In this document: piece after piece, positions 1-7,714 of the stretch
How the letters are laid out: each line of letters opens with the position of its first letter
Position numbering within the stretch: position 1 is the first letter of the stretch
IMG/VR virus record: IMGVR_UViG_3300032087_003621
Location: 1 to 64,000 of that record
DNA: 64,000 nt
Source: a virus
Direction: 5' to 3' (one strand)
Position numbers and translations under genes: made by a program
The notes under the pieces: generated by a model
Told to the model about the DNA's origin: nothing
Database searches by the model: none
Seen by the model: only the letters and a program-made list of their open reading frames with translations

Positions 1-1
1 A

Positions 2-1357
2 AACAAAGAGGCATTCTTTACTTTTGGAAGGATGAATCCTCCTACTATTGGTCATGGAAAGTTGATGTCAGTTCTTGCCACTAAGGCTGGACGTAACCCC
101 TATTATGTGTATCTTTCCCAATCTTCAGACCCAAAGAAGAATCCATTATCTTACGAACAGAAAATAAAACATGTTCGTAAAATGTTCCCAAAACATGCTC
201 GTAATGTTATTCTTGATAAGAAAGTTAGGAACACTTTCGACATTGCTGTAGCCCTCCACAATCAAGGATTTAATAGAATCACTATGGTTGTTGGTGCTGA
301 CCGCATTACTGAGTTTCAAACATTATTGAACAAATACAATGGTACCAAAGCGAGACACGGATTCTACAACTTTGAAAAGATTAACGTAGTATCTGCGGGT
401 GACCGTGACCCCGATGCTGAAGGTGTTGAGGGTATGTCTGCCTCCAAACAACGTGCGAATGTTGCGAATAATGATTTTACTACATTCTCACAGGGCGTAC
501 CATCATCAATGTCTGACAGAGACGCTAAGCGTCTTTTCAATGACCTTCGTGTTGGAATGGGTTTGAAAGAAACCAAAGAATTTAAGAATCACGTCGATTT
601 AGGTGTTGTTTCTGAAACCAGAGAAAAGTATATCGCTGGTGAGTTATTCCAGCCTGGTGACAGAGTTCTTGTAAAAGATACGATGAAAGAAGGTGAGATT
701 TATCGTCTGGGCACAAACTATGTTATTGTAGCATTAGATGAAGGTAGAGTAACACGCCAATGGTTGGACGGTATTGAATTAATTGAATCGAATCAACCTG
801 AATGGGGAACTCCTGCATCTACTAAGAAGGCGAAGAAGATTACGCCTAACGAAGAAACCGATACTCCGCAAGACAAAGAGATTGGTAAGAGAAAGGGAAC
901 ACAACCTGCTCGTTATCACAAAGGTTTATCTAAGGCGCAGAAGATTGCTAGAGACCGTCAGTTTAAGAGACAGTCTAAGATGGACGATGATGACCCTAAC
1001 GCATACAAACCTGCGCCAGGCGATAAGACCACAGAAACCAAGCCTTCCAAGTATACCAAAGCATACAACAAAATGTTTGGTGAAAAATTCCGTAGAGACG
1101 ATGAAGTTTCTTCTGTTAGAAAAGTTATCAATCGTGAACTGGACGCTGATAAGATTCGTCACGATAGAATGATTGATAGGGCTAGGATTACCAAAGCAAG
1201 AAGACAGGCACGAGAAACGAATCCACGAAAAGAAAGTACGAAAAATCCTGTTGCTAAGTTTGCACACAAGTTTAATAAAGCGACTGTTCATACAGACAAG
1301 AAGAAAGCCACTAAAAAAGGTTATGTTAAACATAAGGGTAAAAACAATGAAGTTTAA
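2..1357 (+). CDS. Cytidylyltransferase-like nucleotidyltransferase, 5' end outside window
   Basis: The reading frame is open from the first bases. An ATG lies at 32, but the codons before it complete the nucleotidyltransferase motif (AFFTFGRMNPPTIGH), so the true start lies upstream and this gene is partial. The motif is the (H/T)xGH nucleotide-binding signature of the NMNAT/cytidylyltransferase superfamily, so the first ~190 residues probably transfer a nucleotidyl group; the substrate is unknown. A small beta-rich segment follows (VTRQWLDGIE near residue 250), then a highly basic tail containing KPSKYTKAYNKMFGE, a module I recall from other marine T4-like phage proteins. It overlaps the next gene by 11 bases. 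The basic tail and neighbours suggest a DNA-associated, head-packaged protein; that is inference. Confidence 0.8.
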   Translation, partial: NKEAFFTFGRMNPPTIGHGKLMSVLATKAGRNPYYVYLSQSSDPKKNPLSYEQKIKHVRKMFPKHARNVILDKKVRNTFDIAVALHNQGFNRITMVVGADRITEFQTLLNKYNGTKARHGFYNFEKINVVSAGDRDPDAEGVEGMSASKQRANVANNDFTTFSQGVPSSMSDRDAKRLFNDLRVGMGLKETKEFKNHVDLGVVSETREKYIAGELFQPGDRVLVKDTMKEGEIYRLGTNYVIVALDEGRVTRQWLDGIELIESNQPEWGTPASTKKAKKITPNEETDTPQDKEIGKRKGTQPARYHKGLSKAQKIARDRQFKRQSKMDDDDPNAYKPAPGDKTTETKPSKYTKAYNKMFGEKFRRDDEVSSVRKVINRELDADKIRHDRMIDRARITKARRQARETNPRKESTKNPVAKFAHKFNKATVHTDKKKATKKGYVKHKGKNNEV

Positions 1358-1574
1358 AGATTACGTGATTACCGAAGACGCTCTCGCAGACAAAGCTGCG
1401 AAGTCTGGTATTTCAAGGGCAACATTAAAAAAAGTTTATGACCGTGGTGTTGCTGCATGGAAAACGGGCCATCGTCCAGGCACTACTCCACAACAATGGG
1501 GATATGCTAGGGTCAATGCGTTTATTGTTAAAAAGAAGAAAGGTGGTCTCAATCACGATAAAGATTTGGCGTAA
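1347..1574 (+). CDS. Small DUF5824-like protein with capsid-targeting-like N-terminus
   Basis: A 75-residue protein. I chose the ATG at 1347 over the much longer upstream extension, because the extension is only a shadow of the previous gene and the N-terminus MKFKDYVITE matches the style of T4 capsid-targeting peptides. The rest (SGISRATLKKVYDRGVAAW, then GHRPGTTPQQWGYARVNAF) is a compact helical domain I associate with DUF5824, common in marine myophages, of unknown biochemical function. It overlaps the upstream gene and sits in the putative internal-protein block. Cleavage after VITE by the prohead protease would leave a basic ~65-residue domain. Confidence 0.75.
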   Translation: MKFKDYVITEDALADKAAKSGISRATLKKVYDRGVAAWKTGHRPGTTPQQWGYARVNAFIVKKKKGGLNHDKDLA

Positions 1575-1582
1575 TATAAATA
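1575..1582 (+). promoter_or_regulatory. TATAAATA late-promoter match
   Basis: An exact T4 late-promoter octamer lies between the DUF5824-like gene and the polyprotein gene. It ends only 6 bases before the next ATG, so a transcript from it would be nearly leaderless for that gene. It may be fortuitous or serve the genes further downstream. Confidence 0.45.
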
Positions 1583-1588
1583 GAAGTT

Positions 1589-3208
1589 ATGAACATTAAA
1601 AAAGAATCTCTTAAAGTTAGACAAAAAGATTTTAAGAACGCAGCAAAACACGTTGCGGGAACTTATATCGAGAAAGGAAACTTTAAGAAAGTCATGGACC
1701 TTTTAAAATTTTTAGGGAAAAAAGTTACTGTGGATAAATCCGACATTTCAAAAGCGACCTACACATTTGAACAGTTTCGTGGAAAACTTGACGAGAAGTC
1801 AGTATCGAAACAACAGCAAAAGTTTATGGGTATGGTTCGTGCTGTGCAGAAAGGTGAAATGGACGCACCTTCTCCCGAAGTTGCTCAAGCAGCTAAGACG
1901 ATGAAGAAAAAGGATGTCAAAGATTTTGCAAAGACAAAACACAAAGGTCTTCCTGATAAAGTAAAAGAAGCAACCGACCAAGTAAATCAAGATTTTCCTA
2001 ACACGCTTGAGTCACTTGATGAAACAACCATCAAAGATATCAAAGACATTCTGACAACTATCGGTTCATCTAAGAACATGGACCAAGCAGTTCAGATGGT
2101 GATGAAGAAGTATAAGGTTCCTCAAGGTCAAGCAAAGGCGATGGTCAAGAAGGCAATCGATTCTGGTGTCACATACGACAAGATTAAGAAGAAGTATGCA
2201 AAAGAATCAGTCGAACTTGATGAAGCAACCAGAGTGTCTCGTAAAGATTTTGACAAGCTCAAGAAAGGTTCCATGATTACAATCGATTATGGTTCTGGCA
2301 TTAGAGGTAGCACTAAACGTACCTTCATGGTGAAAGGTAAATCACGCAGTGCAAAGTACAACGTTGATAAGGTCAATATGGTTGACCCCAATAAGCCTGG
2401 TGGAATGAAGTTCCATCTTTATAGTCGAGATGGTGAAGACGCAACCCTCGCATTGGGTGATATGGGAGCGACTATCAATTCCTACAGCATCAAAGAGTCA
2501 ATCGAAGAAAAAAGAGATGCTGGTAAGTCTGCGACTGGATATGACATCTATCACGATACGTATTCTGCGGCAATGCAACACGCATATGCCCATGCTAAGA
2601 AGAAACATGGTGTAACTGTTCGTCCTGATGAAATCGATAGTAAAGTCGCATCAGGCCCAAGAAAACCTTCGACTGGCAAAACCGTATCGCATATTCTCAA
2701 GACAGACAAGAAACAGAACCTTCACGTTCAAGTGTACAACACAGGTCGCAAGTACGAGTTGAATATGTACGTTGAGTCGGTCAACGAAGCATCGAAGGTT
2801 CCCGCAGGAATGAAATTTATTGCTTCCTATGTTTACAAGGATGCGAATGGTAAAGACCACACTCACACACATCTCCGTAAAGGCAAAAAGATGACTGACC
2901 CCGTTGTTGTGCACATTGACGGGAAAGAGTGGAAAACCTTTCAATCATTTACCAAAGCAAAGCAGGCTGCGATTAGTCATATCAAGTCAATGAATGAATC
3001 AGTCGAACTTGATGAAGCAAACGCTATTGACCTTGCACGTGATGTTGTTAAGAACAAAGGTGCAAAGAAAGGTCTGGACATGCAGACTGCTAACGCAATC
3101 TTGACTGTATATGATAAAGTCAATGATGCAAACAAAAAGAAAATGGAAAAGATGCCTGTTGCTAAGTTGGCATCAGCGGTATGGAAAATCTTAGGGAAAG
3201 CTAAGTGA
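1589..3208 (+). CDS. Modular polyprotein with repeated ELDEA-type protease sites
   Basis: 539 residues, very Lys-rich, built of small unrelated modules. Residues 70-127 (SVSKQQQKFMGMVRAVQKGE through DFAKTKHKGLP) match DUF3008. The later modules are about 146-206, 214-302, 310-395, 401-470 and 477-539. Their joints carry short similar linkers: KLDE at 66-69, ESLDE at 141-145, ESVELDEA at 206-213, ESIEE at 303-307, ESVNEA at 396-401 and ESVELDEA at 471-477. Hydrophobic-x-Glu is the cleavage signature of the T4 prohead protease gp21, so I infer a head-packaged precursor cut into several peptides. Each module resembles stand-alone domains I recall from other marine T4-like phages; none has a known activity. 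It overlaps the next gene by 4 bases. Confidence 0.7.
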   Translation: MNIKKESLKVRQKDFKNAAKHVAGTYIEKGNFKKVMDLLKFLGKKVTVDKSDISKATYTFEQFRGKLDEKSVSKQQQKFMGMVRAVQKGEMDAPSPEVAQAAKTMKKKDVKDFAKTKHKGLPDKVKEATDQVNQDFPNTLESLDETTIKDIKDILTTIGSSKNMDQAVQMVMKKYKVPQGQAKAMVKKAIDSGVTYDKIKKKYAKESVELDEATRVSRKDFDKLKKGSMITIDYGSGIRGSTKRTFMVKGKSRSAKYNVDKVNMVDPNKPGGMKFHLYSRDGEDATLALGDMGATINSYSIKESIEEKRDAGKSATGYDIYHDTYSAAMQHAYAHAKKKHGVTVRPDEIDSKVASGPRKPSTGKTVSHILKTDKKQNLHVQVYNTGRKYELNMYVESVNEASKVPAGMKFIASYVYKDANGKDHTHTHLRKGKKMTDPVVVHIDGKEWKTFQSFTKAKQAAISHIKSMNESVELDEANAIDLARDVVKNKGAKKGLDMQTANAILTVYDKVNDANKKKMEKMPVAKLASAVWKILGKAK

Positions 3209-3612
3209 AAACATTTAAGGCATTTATTAACGAAGCGTGTTGCGACGATTGTCGTGAACCCGACTTTGATGCCGAACCAGAGTTCGCTTTGTTCGAAGGT
3301 AGAAACGTTCCTCTTGAACGACCTATGTTTGAAGAGGCGCAACCTGAGTTGAACAAACCAAAGGCAGGTGGTCCTAAAAAGTATTACGTATATGTCAAGG
3401 ACCCCTCAACGGGTAACATTAAGAAAGTTACTTGGGGAGATACTACAGGGTTAAAGGTTAAGTTGAATGACCCTAAAGCCCGTAAGTCGTTTGCTGCGAG
3501 ACATAAGTGTTCGCAACAGAATGATAAGACAACGGCAGCCTATTGGGCGTGTCGTTTACCTCGTTATGCAAAACAATTAGGATTGAGTGGTGGTGGAAAC
3601 TACTTCTGGTAA
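3205..3612 (+). CDS. Capsid-targeted-type protein with DUF5872-like C-terminal domain
   Basis: 135 residues. The N-terminus MKTFKAFINEA closely resembles the T4 capsid-targeting peptide (MKTYQEFIAEA), with the expected protease cut after INE. An acidic linker with two CxxC-like Cys (CCDDC) follows. The C-terminal half (KKVTWGDTTGLKVKLNDP, then RKSFAARHKCSQQ and YWACRLPRYA) is a small basic domain I recall as DUF5872, frequent in T4-like phages. The start ATGA overlaps the stop of the polyprotein gene. A head-internal, DNA-co-injected protein is inferred from the targeting peptide and position; function unknown. Confidence 0.75.
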   Translation: MKTFKAFINEACCDDCREPDFDAEPEFALFEGRNVPLERPMFEEAQPELNKPKAGGPKKYYVYVKDPSTGNIKKVTWGDTTGLKVKLNDPKARKSFAARHKCSQQNDKTTAAYWACRLPRYAKQLGLSGGGNYFW

Positions 3613-3850
3613 ACCTTATACTGATAACGAAAGTATAAGAACGATACACAATCAATCCGAAGAGTTTGAATGGCATCGTGATAGACAAGATAGAGTTATC
3701 ACGGTATTAGAAGGACAAGGTTGGCAGTTGCAGTACAATGGTGAATTGCCGATAGAGTTAATAGAAGGTGAACAATACCATATTCCTGCAATGATGTATC
3801 ATAGAGTCATTAAAGGAATGAACGATTTAGTAATAGACATTCAGGAATAA
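3587..3850 (+). CDS. Cupin-like small protein
   Basis: Up to 87 residues; the start is one of three consecutive GTG codons (3587, 3590, 3593), all overlapping the end of the preceding gene. The sequence shows a small beta-barrel pattern: WHRDRQDRVITVLEGQGW, then a long strand pair and YHIPAMMYHRVIKG, with His residues placed as in cupin metal sites. I recall this family from marine phages, where it is unassigned. No catalytic claim can be made. The lack of an ATG and the tight overlap suggest translational coupling to the upstream gene. Confidence 0.6.
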   Translation: MVVETTSGKPYTDNESIRTIHNQSEEFEWHRDRQDRVITVLEGQGWQLQYNGELPIELIEGEQYHIPAMMYHRVIKGMNDLVIDIQE

Positions 3851-3856
3851 GGTAGA

Positions 3857-4153
3857 ATGGCAGAAACACAAGCAAAGCGTCTTGAACGCATTGAAGAGAA
3901 AATTGACAAGATTACAGACGCGGTGGGTGATTTAACCACAACCACTGCCGTAATGAGCACCAAGATAGAAGACCTTGAGATGCGAAGAGAGGAGTCTCAT
4001 CAGAGAGCAAACAAGTTTTCTGAGAAACTGGACCATGTACACGAATGTATGCACGATGTCAAAGCAAGAGTAGATATCGTTTCAAGGGTTACATGGGGTG
4101 TGGGTGCAGCAATTATTGTTGCATTAATTAACGAAGTTGTAAAATTAGTCTAG
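3857..4153 (+). CDS. Coiled-coil protein with C-terminal membrane anchor (XhlA-like)
   Basis: 98 residues. A long amphipathic coiled coil (about residues 5-75) ends in one hydrophobic segment (TWGVGAAIIVALINEVV) near the C-terminus. The topology resembles the haemolysin XhlA/DUF1515-type small membrane proteins found near phage lysis or tail genes, but the match is architectural only. It lies 6 bases after the cupin-like gene and 12 before the next, within one operon. Possible roles are membrane association during lysis or entry. Confidence 0.65.
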   Translation: MAETQAKRLERIEEKIDKITDAVGDLTTTTAVMSTKIEDLEMRREESHQRANKFSEKLDHVHECMHDVKARVDIVSRVTWGVGAAIIVALINEVVKLV

Positions 4154-4165
4154 GAGTAGTACGAC

Positions 4166-4999
4166 ATGGATCGTAAATTAATTGATAGTATCACAGCAGC
4201 TTGGCAGGAAGTTGTTGAGAAAAAAAATAAAAAACTTGATCCTGTCGATAAAGATGAATTGAAAGGCAAACACGCTGACCGTGATGACAAAGACATCGAC
4301 AATGATGGTGATGTCGATTCATCAGATGAGTATCTTCACAAGCGTCGTAAGGCAATTGCTAAGAGTGAAGAAGTCGAACAGGATATGGATAAGGATGGTA
4401 TGAAGAAGTGTGCTGAGTGTGGCGGTTCTTCAGAGAATCACGACCCCGAATGTTCTAAGTACGACTCTGCTGAAAAGAAGAAAATGTCTGAAGAAGATAT
4501 GGACGATAAGTCAGCAACTAAAGCTCTCAAGCACGATTGTGCATCACACGTAACATCTGAACAGTGGGGTTATGGTGAGTGTATTCCGGGCGAACATACA
4601 TTAGTAGAACAAGAAGACGGTACTGCCATCGTCACTCACTACGATGTAATGTTTGAACACGGTGTTGAGTTTGATGTTCCTGTCGAAGAACTCACGATTG
4701 TCTCAGAAAAGAATCATTCACACGCTTCTAAGAAAAAAATGAAAGAAGGTAAGACCTACGCAGAACGTTCTAAGGGTGCTGCAAAGGGTGAAACCATGCT
4801 TGACAAGTATAAGGGTAAAGCGGCAAAGGATATGGCGAAAGACCATGATATGGAGAATCCCGAAGTCGATGACACAGAAGAAAAAGGTCACGACGATGCT
4901 TCAAAGGCAGGTCGAGTTACTAAACTTTCCAAGTTGCGTCCAGGCGAAAAACGTGTAGGTCATCTTAATCCTGAGAAACCCAAAGACACAACAAAATGA
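4166..4999 (+). CDS. Acidic/Lys-rich structural-region protein with EF-hand-like calcium loop
   Basis: 277 residues, strongly charged. A 12-residue EF-hand-type loop sits at about 43-54 (DIDNDGDVDSSD), with Asp at nearly every ligand position, followed by YLHKRRKA. A Cys pair (CAECGG) and further Cys/His follow, then a beta-rich segment around residues 125-180 (EQWGYGECIPGEHTLVEQ, THYDVMFEHGVEF) resembling small SH3-like domains in marine phage internal proteins. The tail is basic and low complexity. I recall similar proteins among marine T4-like phages near head genes. Function is unknown; calcium binding is inferred from the loop. Confidence 0.65.
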   Translation: MDRKLIDSITAAWQEVVEKKNKKLDPVDKDELKGKHADRDDKDIDNDGDVDSSDEYLHKRRKAIAKSEEVEQDMDKDGMKKCAECGGSSENHDPECSKYDSAEKKKMSEEDMDDKSATKALKHDCASHVTSEQWGYGECIPGEHTLVEQEDGTAIVTHYDVMFEHGVEFDVPVEELTIVSEKNHSHASKKKMKEGKTYAERSKGAAKGETMLDKYKGKAAKDMAKDHDMENPEVDDTEEKGHDDASKAGRVTKLSKLRPGEKRVGHLNPEKPKDTTK

Positions 5000-5154
5000 G
5001 TAACAAAGAATCTGATGTGAAAATGTTGCATGAGGCTCCCGTGAATGGTGTAGCCCCTCTTCATCATGATTGGACAAAACATTATTTTAATGATGATGCC
5101 GAACAATCAAACGACGAAGAGGTAAAGAAAGATGGCAGCAAAGAAAACAGTTGA
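4996..5154 (+). CDS. Small hypothetical protein, 52 aa
   Basis: Starts with ATG overlapping the stop of the previous gene (ATGA) and overlaps the start of the next by 23 bases. The product is acidic and His-containing (HEAPVNGVAPLHHDW, then NDDAEQSNDEE), with no recognisable domain. Support comes only from tight coupling in a compact operon and from filling an otherwise empty gap. Confidence 0.45.
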   Translation: MSNKESDVKMLHEAPVNGVAPLHHDWTKHYFNDDAEQSNDEEVKKDGSKENS

Positions 5155-5473
5155 TGAAAAATTAGCCGCAGCGGATGCTAACGGAGATGGACACATCTCT
5201 ATGGACGAACTCGAAGCACATATGGACTTAGAGTTTAAAAGGAAAGAACTAGAAGACCAAGATGCACAAAGAGACGCCATTCGTAAGATGGCTTGGTTTT
5301 CATTAATAGGATTGTTGTTATATCCTTTTGGTATTTTCTGCACATCATTGTTTGGTTTAGATACCGCAGCAAGTTTGATTGCTGATATTGCACCAACATA
5401 TTTTGCCTCTATTGCAGTGTTAGTGTCTGCATTCTTTGCGGCTGATGCGGTGGGTAATAAGAAGAAAGAGTAA
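5132..5473 (+). CDS. EF-hand membrane protein
   Basis: 113 residues. The N-terminal part holds a good EF-hand loop (DANGDGHISMDE, residues 15-26) followed by an amphipathic charged helix. The C-terminal half has two hydrophobic segments, about 54-72 and 90-108, and ends in NKKKE. This layout (cytosolic calcium loop plus hairpin in the inner membrane) is unusual for a phage; I recall similar small proteins in marine myophages without a function. Calcium-responsive membrane or holin-like behaviour would be speculation. It is translationally coupled on both sides (TAATG with the next gene). Confidence 0.7.
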   Translation: MAAKKTVDEKLAAADANGDGHISMDELEAHMDLEFKRKELEDQDAQRDAIRKMAWFSLIGLLLYPFGIFCTSLFGLDTAASLIADIAPTYFASIAVLVSAFFAADAVGNKKKE

Positions 5474-5622
5474 TGGAATACATTTTGATAGGTGTTCTAA
5501 TTACTTTTGGTTCATGGGTCGGTACTAAGATTGTTGATATTATCGAACCAAAAGAAACAATCGAAATTCGAGAAGAACATTTACAATGTGTTATTGTAGT
5601 TGAAGAAGAAGATGAAGAATAA
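5473..5622 (+). CDS. Small membrane protein, 49 aa
   Basis: A short gene whose ATG overlaps the preceding TAA. One N-terminal hydrophobic segment (ILIGVLITFGSWVGTKIV) is followed by a highly acidic tail ending EEEDEE. No family recognised. Together with the EF-hand protein before it and the anchored coiled-coil protein after it, it forms a run of three small membrane proteins in one operon. Confidence 0.55.
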   Translation: MEYILIGVLITFGSWVGTKIVDIIEPKETIEIREEHLQCVIVVEEEDEE

Positions 5623-6127
5623 AAGTTTTGATGTAAGCGAAGACTCTGCTATCACTATACCGCTTCGTAATTTGATTGGATTAATTATCACAGCGGGCAT
5701 TGTTGTGATGGGTTATTTCCAACTGGTAGAACGCATCACTTTTCTCGAGCGAGACTTGACCTTGGCAAGTCAATATATTGAACAGAACTCTCATTTTAGA
5801 CAGAAGTGGCCTCTTGGAGAGTTAGGTGCATTGCCCGATGATATGATTCAGAACAGTAAGATTCAAGCACTCGAAAAAGTGGTTGAGGTTAATACTGAAT
5901 TCCGAAACAACTGGGCACCACCTGAAGAGGTACAACAATCAGTTAAGATAAATAATGAACAAGAGATAAAGATAAAGTATCTTGAAACTCGTATTCAGTT
6001 GTTAGAGACGCAGCTGAAAGATTTCAATAGAATGGAAATTACACAATCTCGTCACGAATCTGAGATTGAAACTCAAGCCGAGAAGATTGAAACATTATTC
6101 GATCTTTGGAACAATAAGAGCAACTAA
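5612..6127 (+). CDS. Membrane-anchored coiled-coil protein
   Basis: 171 residues from the ATG at 5612, preferred over a TTG at 5600 lying deep in the previous gene. A transmembrane helix at about 21-41 (LIGLIITAGIVVMGYFQLV) is followed by a heptad-rich coiled coil (QALEKVVEVNTEFRNNW; IKYLETRIQLLETQLKDF). This gives a single-pass inner-membrane protein with a large soluble coil. The stop overlaps the start of the structural gene that follows. Function unknown; similarity to spanin topology is superficial, as no lipoprotein partner lies beside it. Confidence 0.6.
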   Translation: MKNKSFDVSEDSAITIPLRNLIGLIITAGIVVMGYFQLVERITFLERDLTLASQYIEQNSHFRQKWPLGELGALPDDMIQNSKIQALEKVVEVNTEFRNNWAPPEEVQQSVKINNEQEIKIKYLETRIQLLETQLKDFNRMEITQSRHESEIETQAEKIETLFDLWNNKSN

Positions 6128-7680
6128 TGGCGCAGTTTGATACCAATAAACAGACGCTGAACCGAAATAACAATGTGTTATACGAAGTTCAGATGGTCGC
6201 AGACCAATATGGTCGTATTCACAACGAAGGTGCGACTTCACGATCTGCTTTTGGTGAGAATATTTCTATTCCGGTCAATCCAGTTTTTCAATTGGATGGA
6301 CTTTACGGATTAGATCCACAACTGTTTGAAACCTTTACCGGCACCTTTACCGGAAATCCAGGCACCGCAACTACCACTGACACATTGATGCAAGTGACAA
6401 CTGATGCGACCGGTATTGGTTCCTATGGGGTTATTCGTTCTCGACGTGCTGTTAGATATCGTCCCGGCCAAGGTGCACTGGGAAGATTCACCGCAAAGTT
6501 TAGTACTGGTGTTGCTGGGTATACACAACGTGCGGGTTTCTTTACACAAGAACAAGCAGTTCAGGTTGGTTATGATGGAACATCGTTTGGTGTTCTGAGA
6601 CAGAACGGCGGTAAAGCACATATTGAAATTCTCACTGTAACTGCCACTGCAACTGAAACTGTACAGGTAGAACTGGACGGTGTTAGCACTGGAGTAGCAA
6701 TTCTTTCTACTGATACTAATCAAGAAGCGGCAGTAAAAATTGCAGATGCTTTTGCGGGTAATGCTAGTTGGATTGTTGAAACTTACGACGATAAAGTTTG
6801 TTTCTTGGCAACAAGTGTTGGTCCCAAAGCAGGTGCTTTTAGTTACACTGGTACTTCTGCTACACTTACTACTCAACAAACAGGTGTGGCACACACGGAT
6901 CTATGGACTCCTCAAGCAGAATTTAATCAAGACACTTTAGATGGAAATGGTCCATCCAAAGTTACTATCGACCCACAGAAACTCAATGTGTATCAAATCA
7001 ACTTCCGTTGGTTGGGCGCTGGAGAGATTCGTTATGCTATCGAGAATCCCACCAATGGTGATATGATTCATTTTCATCACGAGCATTATAGTAACCGTAA
7101 CACTGATGTTCACATCGATAACCCTTCTCTGAAAATTGGTTATGTTGCCGCATCACTGGGTGGTGATGGTACAAGTATTGTGGTTGAAGGTGCGTCGATG
7201 ATGGGTGCTATCGAAGGACTGATCAATACTACAAAATTACCAACTGCAACTTTCCGAGAAAGTACTACTAACCTAAATGCCAACACTTGGTATCACGTTT
7301 TAACAGCGGCCAATAATAGAGTGTTTAGAAACAAAATCAACACAAGAGAAATAATATTAAAAAATATTAATTGCGCTTTTAGTGGTACTGGTCCTGTTAC
7401 AGTTGCTCTAATTCTAAACCCAACAGGAGTAGCAGACACCAGAGAGTTCAACTCTATAAACGAATTTTCTTCAGTATCCACCTCTAATACAACTTCCGTA
7501 GTGACATTGGGAGACCAAAGATTAATGTATATCTTTGATGTTGAAGCGGGTGGTTCAGGTACTCAAGTTCTAGAAGACCTTCGAATTGCAATCCCTCCAG
7601 GCAATGAAGTGTCTGTTCTGATTAGAAGTTCCCAGCAAATAACTCGTAATGCTATCTCTATGTCTTGGATTGAAGATTAA
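6127..7680 (+). CDS. Virion structural protein (putative fibre or decoration)
   Basis: 517 residues, beta-rich, poor in Cys and rich in Thr/Gly/Asn, as in phage surface proteins. The N-terminal region (QTLNRNNNVLYEVQMVADQYG, GENISIPVNPVFQLDG) leads into repeated beta-strand segments and a central region (IRSRRAVRYRPGQGALGRFT) that looks like a lectin/jelly-roll-like fold, by appearance only. I recall similar large beta proteins in marine myophages as structural proteins of unknown location. It ends the first late operon; a late promoter follows within 5 bases of its stop. Confidence 0.6.
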   Translation: MAQFDTNKQTLNRNNNVLYEVQMVADQYGRIHNEGATSRSAFGENISIPVNPVFQLDGLYGLDPQLFETFTGTFTGNPGTATTTDTLMQVTTDATGIGSYGVIRSRRAVRYRPGQGALGRFTAKFSTGVAGYTQRAGFFTQEQAVQVGYDGTSFGVLRQNGGKAHIEILTVTATATETVQVELDGVSTGVAILSTDTNQEAAVKIADAFAGNASWIVETYDDKVCFLATSVGPKAGAFSYTGTSATLTTQQTGVAHTDLWTPQAEFNQDTLDGNGPSKVTIDPQKLNVYQINFRWLGAGEIRYAIENPTNGDMIHFHHEHYSNRNTDVHIDNPSLKIGYVAASLGGDGTSIVVEGASMMGAIEGLINTTKLPTATFRESTTNLNANTWYHVLTAANNRVFRNKINTREIILKNINCAFSGTGPVTVALILNPTGVADTREFNSINEFSSVSTSNTTSVVTLGDQRLMYIFDVEAGGSGTQVLEDLRIAIPPGNEVSVLIRSSQQITRNAISMSWIED

Positions 7681-7684
7681 ATCT

Positions 7685-7692
7685 TATAAATA
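7685..7692 (+). promoter_or_regulatory. T4-type late promoter TATAAATA
   Basis: Exact octamer, 22 bases before the next ATG, in a short intergenic gap after the structural gene. It is well placed to drive the exported-protein operon that begins at 7715. Confidence 0.75.
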
Positions 7693-7714
7693 TACCTGAC
7701 ATTATAACTAGGAT

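Noticed and set aside
783-1172. Arg-rich open frame inside the nucleotidyltransferase gene
   Set aside because: A frame shadow of a Lys-rich coding region; the main frame has the conserved motifs.
926-1333. 135-residue minus-strand frame antisense to the nucleotidyltransferase gene
   Set aside because: Antisense shadow with Phe/Cys-rich composition and no start signals.
6310-6894. 194-residue open frame on the minus strand, Ser/Cys-rich
   Set aside because: It is antisense to the 6127 structural gene; composition mirrors Thr/Gly codons of that gene, and there is no ribosome-binding site or operon context.
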